From Candidatus Brockarchaeota archaeon (GTDB lineage Archaea; Thermoproteota; EX4484-205; DTQO01): a stretch of 8,952 bases of DNA. Positions 6,304-8,952 of this stretch are shown one piece after another; within the stretch, counting starts at the first letter, position 1; every line of letters starts with the position of its first letter. A program made the position numbers and the translations under genes. Under the pieces are notes generated by a model that was not told the origin of the DNA, made no database searches, and saw nothing but the letters and a program-made list of their open reading frames with translations. The stretch is taken from the NCBI GenBank assembly GCA_017601265.1, contig JAFNJA010000080.1, positions 1 through 8,952 of the forward strand, in the 5' to 3' direction.

Positions 6304-6350
6304 GGACCATACTAGACTACGTCCCCGCGCCAAACCGGCGCTTCAGTTCC

Positions 6351-6360
6351 CAATAAATGC
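6351..6360 (-). promoter_or_regulatory. TATA box for tRNA-Pro
   Basis: Minus strand GCATTTATTG, centred about 29 bp upstream of the tRNA's first base, so transcription would start within a few bases of it. It is the only A/T-rich box in that position and independently supports the tRNA call. Confidence 0.6.
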
Positions 6361-6398
6361 ATCTGTCGAGGGCCTCGGTTAGTTTCTCAGCGCCTAAC

Positions 6399-6410
6399 CA
6401 ACGCTTATAA
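6399..6410 (+). promoter_or_regulatory. Promoter of the zinc-ribbon/coiled-coil genes
   Basis: CAACGCTTATAA matches the AACGCYTTATA element upstream of other genes here. The predicted start near 6434 is only about 3 nt before the ATG at 6437, so the mRNA would be leaderless or nearly so; there is no SD. Confidence 0.6.
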
Positions 6411-6436
6411 GGCTCCGTTGCGAGCCGCAGCAAGGC

Positions 6437-6658
6437 ATGCCCGCAGTGTATTGCCCTGAGTGCGGCGGAGAGATGTTCTTCGACCCTCCTGCGAAGAGCT
6501 ACGTCTGCAGGAGCTGCGGAGTGCTTTATTCGAGGGAGCGGCTGGCAGAGGCCAGGGAGAAACAGTTCAGCGTCGCGGACGACGAGAAGGCCCAGGCGAA
6601 GAGGAAGAGGAGAGAAGTGCTGAAGTGGTGGCTGTCCGACAAAACGCGTGAAAGTTAG
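6437..6658 (+). CDS. Small zinc-ribbon protein
   Basis: A 73-residue protein. The N-terminal zinc ribbon is CPECG (C6, C9) and CRSCG (C24, C27), a two-knuckle arrangement with about 14 residues between, as in TFIIB- and TFS-like ribbons. The C-terminal half is highly charged (DDEKAQAKRKRREVLKWW) and could bind nucleic acid. It is too short to be TFIIB or TFS. The ATG lies just downstream of a clear promoter and the coiled-coil gene follows after 50 nt, so it probably heads that transcript. I recognise the fold but not a specific function; a DNA- or RNA-associated accessory role is inference. Confidence 0.75.
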   Translation: MPAVYCPECGGEMFFDPPAKSYVCRSCGVLYSRERLAEAREKQFSVADDEKAQAKRKRREVLKWWLSDKTRES

Positions 6659-6708
6659 GTCGGGTCGAAGTTACGATCCGGGGATGGGGGCGTGGGGCTG
6701 GGCCGTCC

Positions 6709-7578
6709 TTGCTGGACGAGTACGAGCGCGTAAACGAACTCAAGCAGAAAGCTGCTTCGCTGCAGAAGGTTCTGGACGCGGCGAAGGAGGAATACGAAGC
6801 CATCAAGGGCAAGAGGAGAAAACTGCTGGAAAAGGCCGCCTCGATGAAAGCCGATGCGGAGGCGGCGGCGGAAAAGAGGGACGCCGCGAACAAGGAAGTC
6901 CGTGACCTGGGCGAAAAGATAGGCGGCTTGCTGAAGGCCAAATCCGAAACTGAAGCGGAGATCGAAAGAAAGGCGAAGGAACTCCGCGAGGCAAGAACCA
7001 AGCTTCCGGGCGGCGAGGAATACCTCAAAAGGAAGCTGAGGGAACTCGAATGGAAGCTCATCACGGCTGGCGTCCCGTTCGAGGAGGAGGCGGAGATTGT
7101 TTCGTCAATCGCCGAGCTGCACCGCAAGCTTGCTCCTTACGAGAAGGCGAAGGGAATCGTGGGGGAGCTTGGAAAGCTGAAGGAAAGGCATTCTGAACTG
7201 AAAATCGAACTCGGGAAACTTCTTGAAGAGAAGGGGAGGCTCGTTGGGGAGTCTAGGAAGCACCACGAATCGTTCCTCCAGGCGAAGGAAAAGCGCTCGA
7301 AAGCCTTGGAGGAGGCGGAAAAAATGAGGGGCGAAGCTTCGAGGTTGAAGGCCCAGATTGAAGAAAAGTTCATGGAACTCTTGACCGCCAACGCAGAGAT
7401 AGCTCTGCACGAGTCTAAAATGCGTAAATCGAGGGAGGACGCGGAGAGGGAGAAAAGGCGGGCGGAAGAAACCACGAAAGCCCAGGTGGCCCAAGCCGCC
7501 GCCGAAAAGCTGAGAAGAGGCGAATCCGTGGGCTGGGAAGAGTTCAAGATTTATATGGAAAGAAATTCGGGCGGCTGA
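6709..7578 (+). CDS. COG1340-type archaeal coiled-coil protein
   Basis: 289 residues, almost entirely heptad-like and rich in Glu, Lys, Ala and Leu, with no signal peptide or membrane segment. Two long coiled coils (about 1-105 and 135-270) flank a less charged break (ELEWKLITAGVPFEEEAEI, about 108-126). That break, with the LEWK motif followed by an EE-E segment, is characteristic of COG1340, an archaeal family of unknown function. The C-terminus (LRRGESVGWEEFKIYMERN) resembles a short helical module at the end of related proteins. The TTG at 6709 is the first usable start in frame and begins with the coiled coil; the SD is poor. No promoter is obvious in the 50-nt gap after the zinc-ribbon gene, so cotranscription is likely. 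The role is unknown; a scaffold is a guess. Confidence 0.75.
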   Translation: MLDEYERVNELKQKAASLQKVLDAAKEEYEAIKGKRRKLLEKAASMKADAEAAAEKRDAANKEVRDLGEKIGGLLKAKSETEAEIERKAKELREARTKLPGGEEYLKRKLRELEWKLITAGVPFEEEAEIVSSIAELHRKLAPYEKAKGIVGELGKLKERHSELKIELGKLLEEKGRLVGESRKHHESFLQAKEKRSKALEEAEKMRGEASRLKAQIEEKFMELLTANAEIALHESKMRKSREDAEREKRRAEETTKAQVAQAAAEKLRRGESVGWEEFKIYMERNSGG

Positions 7579-7611
7579 AGCCAAAGAAAGTGGAACTAAA
7601 AACCCCTAGCG

Positions 7612-7626
7612 CAAAACGCCTTATAT
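7612..7626 (+). promoter_or_regulatory. Promoter of the DUF373-uppS operon
   Basis: CAAAACGCCTTATAT contains AAACGCCTTATA, identical over 12 bp to 4052-4063. The predicted start is near 7650, giving a leader of about 32 nt with GGAG (7668-7671) before the TTG at 7682. Confidence 0.65.
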
Positions 7627-7681
7627 CGGCCAAGCCGCTAATGGAAATCCAAATAGATACCGACGGCGGAGACGGGGCCCG

Positions 7682-8857
7682 TTGAGCGAAGGGAAGCCGG
7701 AAGAGAGAAAGGTGCTCGTCCTGTGCATCGACAGGGACAACGACATAGGGCAGAAAACGGGCATCTCAACTCCGATCTTCGGGAAGCTCGAGGTCCTCGA
7801 GGCGGCCACGAGGTTGGCCATAGCCGATCCCGAAGAATCCGACTCGAACGCCATGTTCGAGGCGATCAGGATCTCGGAGGCGCTTGAAAAAGAGGGCACC
7901 AATTGCAGGGTCGCGGTCGTGACCGGGGAGGTTAGGCGGACCCTAGACTCGGACAGGAAGATCCTCAAAGAGATCGCCGAAGTGGCGCGCGGGTTCCAAC
8001 CGACCGAGACCGTGTTGGTGACGGACGGCTTCGGGGACGAGGACGTGGTCCCGGTAATAAAGTCGAACCTTCCCCTAACCTCCGTCAGGAGGGTCGTGGT
8101 GAAGCACAGCAGGACGGTGGAGGAGTCTTACATAGTACTCGGGCGCTACATCAAGATGCTCGTGACCGACCCGAAGTTCAAGAAGTGGTTTCTCGGAGCC
8201 CCGGGGATCGCGGCGGTGCTCCTGGCCCTGGCTCCAAGCTGGGCGCTTCCGGTTTTCCTTGCGATCGTCGGCTTGGCTGCCGTAATAAAGGGTTTCGACA
8301 TCGACAAGGCGATCGTGTCGCAAATAAGGAGGATTTCGACGTCGACCCTGCCGGCGCCGATATTCGTGATCGAGGTCTTCTCCGCTATATCGGCCTTGAC
8401 GCTCATCCTGGTCGGGGGGTACATCGGGGCCTTCAGGGTTTGGGTTCACTACCCGAACAAGGTAACGAGCTTGGCTACGATATTTGCCAACCTCTCCCTT
8501 CTGCTCGGAGAGTGGACGAGGCAGACGATAGACGCCGCGGCTGTCGGGCTCTCCGTTTACACGATCGGGAAGCTGGTACCGGCGGTGTACATGAGGAGCG
8601 AAGAAGCCTGGCATTACATGCTCTGGATGGTCCTGATATTTTCCGTTCACCCCCTTTTGTTAGGGGTATCCGGAGTGCTCATATCCGTGGATTCGGAAAC
8701 GCTGCACGAACTTTTGGAATATTCCGTTCAAGCGTTGCTGACGCTCCTGGTGGCAAGCTCGGCCCTCTACTTGGTGAGGCGAGTAGCCTTGGGCAGTAAG
8801 GGCAAGAAGGGCAAAAATGAAAAATCCAAAGGCGAGTTTGGGAGAACGCTGGATTGA
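7682..8857 (+). CDS. DUF373 family integral membrane protein
   Basis: 391 residues in two parts. The soluble N-terminal region (about 1-160) has the DUF373 hallmarks VLVLCIDRDNDIGQKTGI, TRLAIADPEESDSNAMF, RVAVVTGE and VLVTDGFGDEDVVPVI: a Rossmann-like domain with clustered acidic residues (DRDND, DGFGDED) that may bind metal or nucleotide. The C-terminal region has about five or six hydrophobic segments (first near 168-200, then about 225-250, 265-280, 315-345 and 355-375) and a basic tail rich in Lys and Gly. The function is unknown. The TTG at 7682 starts just before the first strand and has GGAG upstream. Its stop overlaps the prenyltransferase ATG by one base (TGATG), indicating translational coupling and suggesting a link to lipid-carrier or envelope-glycan metabolism. 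Family is confident; function unassigned. Confidence 0.85.
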   Translation: MSEGKPEERKVLVLCIDRDNDIGQKTGISTPIFGKLEVLEAATRLAIADPEESDSNAMFEAIRISEALEKEGTNCRVAVVTGEVRRTLDSDRKILKEIAEVARGFQPTETVLVTDGFGDEDVVPVIKSNLPLTSVRRVVVKHSRTVEESYIVLGRYIKMLVTDPKFKKWFLGAPGIAAVLLALAPSWALPVFLAIVGLAAVIKGFDIDKAIVSQIRRISTSTLPAPIFVIEVFSAISALTLILVGGYIGAFRVWVHYPNKVTSLATIFANLSLLLGEWTRQTIDAAAVGLSVYTIGKLVPAVYMRSEEAWHYMLWMVLIFSVHPLLLGVSGVLISVDSETLHELLEYSVQALLTLLVASSALYLVRRVALGSKGKKGKNEKSKGEFGRTLD

Positions 8858-8952
8858 TGTCCGCCATCTACAGGTTGCTGTCCAAGCTCGTGTACAACGG
8901 CCTCACGATTAGGCTCTACGAATGGTACTTGTCGAGGCAGATAGCAAACGGG
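8857..8952 (+). CDS. uppS: cis-Prenyltransferase (UppS-like), N-terminal part
   Basis: Only the first 32 codons are in the window. The peptide, beginning MSAIYRLLSKLVYNG and continuing IRLYEWYLSRQIANG, matches the leader of archaeal (di-trans,poly-cis) polyprenyl diphosphate synthases, in which a YE-x-x-L-x-x-Q-[IV] helix comes just before the catalytic HxxxIxDGNRR motif. That motif would fall right beyond the edge. These enzymes make the long-chain polyprenyl diphosphate precursor of the dolichyl-phosphate glycan carrier at the membrane. The ATG overlaps the DUF373 stop by one base, so it shares that transcript. The call rests on a short leader and position, so it is good but not certain. 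Confidence 0.7.
   Translation, partial: MSAIYRLLSKLVYNGLTIRLYEWYLSRQIANG

Larger units (their letters stand above)
6184..6326 (-). tRNA. tRNA-Pro(GGG) with four BHB introns
   Basis: Exons on the minus strand are 6326-6304, 6284-6275, 6258-6244, 6226-6214 and 6198-6184. Joined, they give 76 nt: acceptor GGGGACG/CGTCCCC (7 bp, perfect), TA, D-stem GTCT/GGAT with D-loop AGTATGGTCCA, C26, anticodon stem CCAGC/GCTGG (5 bp, perfect), loop CTGGGGC with anticodon GGG (6255-6253), variable loop AGATC, T-arm GCGAG/CTCGC (5 bp, perfect) with loop TTCAAAT, and discriminator A. U8, A14, G15/C48, G18G19, A21, U33, U54U55C56, A58 and G53-C61 are all present. G35, G36 and A73 fit proline, and GTCTAG..GG..GGAT is a common archaeal tRNA-Pro D-arm. 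C26 and two G-U pairs in the D-stem are mild oddities. The next bases are CCT, so CCA is not encoded. No canonical 37/38 intron. Transcribed toward the CCA-adding enzyme gene. Confidence 0.9.

Noticed and set aside
6285..6305. Alternative D-loop intron of 21 nt beginning at 6305
   Set aside because: It gives a shorter, normal-looking D-loop, but only the 6303-6285 boundaries place both cuts at the second base of 3-nt bulges around the TGGT/GCCA helix.
6147..6356. Short plus-strand ORFs between cca and the zinc-ribbon gene
   Set aside because: No SD, promoter or motif; the region is better explained by the minus-strand tRNA-Pro and its TATA box.
7641..7685. Short upstream ORF (14 codons) whose TGA overlaps the DUF373 start
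   Set aside because: Its ATG is only about 15-20 bp from the TATA box and so probably upstream of the transcription start; no SD. Probably not translated.
1..8952. CRISPR arrays, insertion sequences, phage or defence genes
   Set aside because: No repeat-spacer pattern, transposase, integrase or terminal repeats seen on either strand.

Overview
This window is from a GC-rich archaeon. The evidence is BRE/TATA-type promoters (repeated AACGCYTTATA cores), frequent TTG starts, an archaeal class I CCA-adding enzyme, RNase Z, an archaeal Trm-G10-type tRNA methylase, UPF0200, DUF373 and COG1340 proteins, and a tRNA gene with bulge-helix-bulge (BHB) introns at non-canonical sites. Scattered tRNA introns and this gene set point to the Thermoproteota/TACK side (Nitrososphaeria-, Bathyarchaeia- or 'Aigarchaeota'-like). 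The exact lineage is inference.

Layout. Positions 1-417 (minus) hold the 5' part of a gene for an exported papain-like (NlpC/P60, YiiX-type) protein, with a palindrome between its TATA box and its Shine-Dalgarno (SD). A roughly 200 bp intergenic region with a second palindrome precedes a plus-strand run: PRPP synthetase (624-1502), tRNA G10 methyltransferase (1516-2520) and RNase Z (2529-3440). RNase Z converges with, and overlaps by 4 bp, a UPF0200 P-loop kinase-like gene (3437-4024, minus). That gene diverges from the 2'-5' RNA ligase/cyclic phosphodiesterase-like gene (4117-4674), which overlaps the CCA-adding enzyme gene (4671-6122) by ATGA. After a region with no plausible protein gene (6123-6436) come a small zinc-ribbon protein (6437-6658), a COG1340 coiled-coil protein (6709-7578), a DUF373 membrane protein (7682-8857) and the first 32 codons of a cis-prenyltransferase (UppS-like, 8857-8952), which overlaps DUF373 by 1 bp.

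The main discovery is in the apparently empty stretch. Positions 6326-6184 on the minus strand encode a tRNA-Pro(GGG) broken by FOUR short introns (19, 16, 17 and 15 nt) in the D-loop, anticodon stem, variable loop and T-loop, with no canonical 37/38 intron. Each intron has its own 4-bp BHB core helix. After removal the exons form a complete 76-nt cloverleaf with nearly all conserved bases. It has its own TATA box 29 bp upstream and a T-run downstream, and it lacks an encoded CCA. It lies tail to tail with the CCA-adding enzyme gene.

The central block is a tRNA-maturation neighbourhood: 3'-end cleavage (RNase Z), CCA addition, G10 methylation, an RNA ligase-like 2H enzyme and a heavily interrupted tRNA. 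The right-hand block joins a DUF373 membrane protein to polyprenyl-phosphate lipid carrier synthesis.
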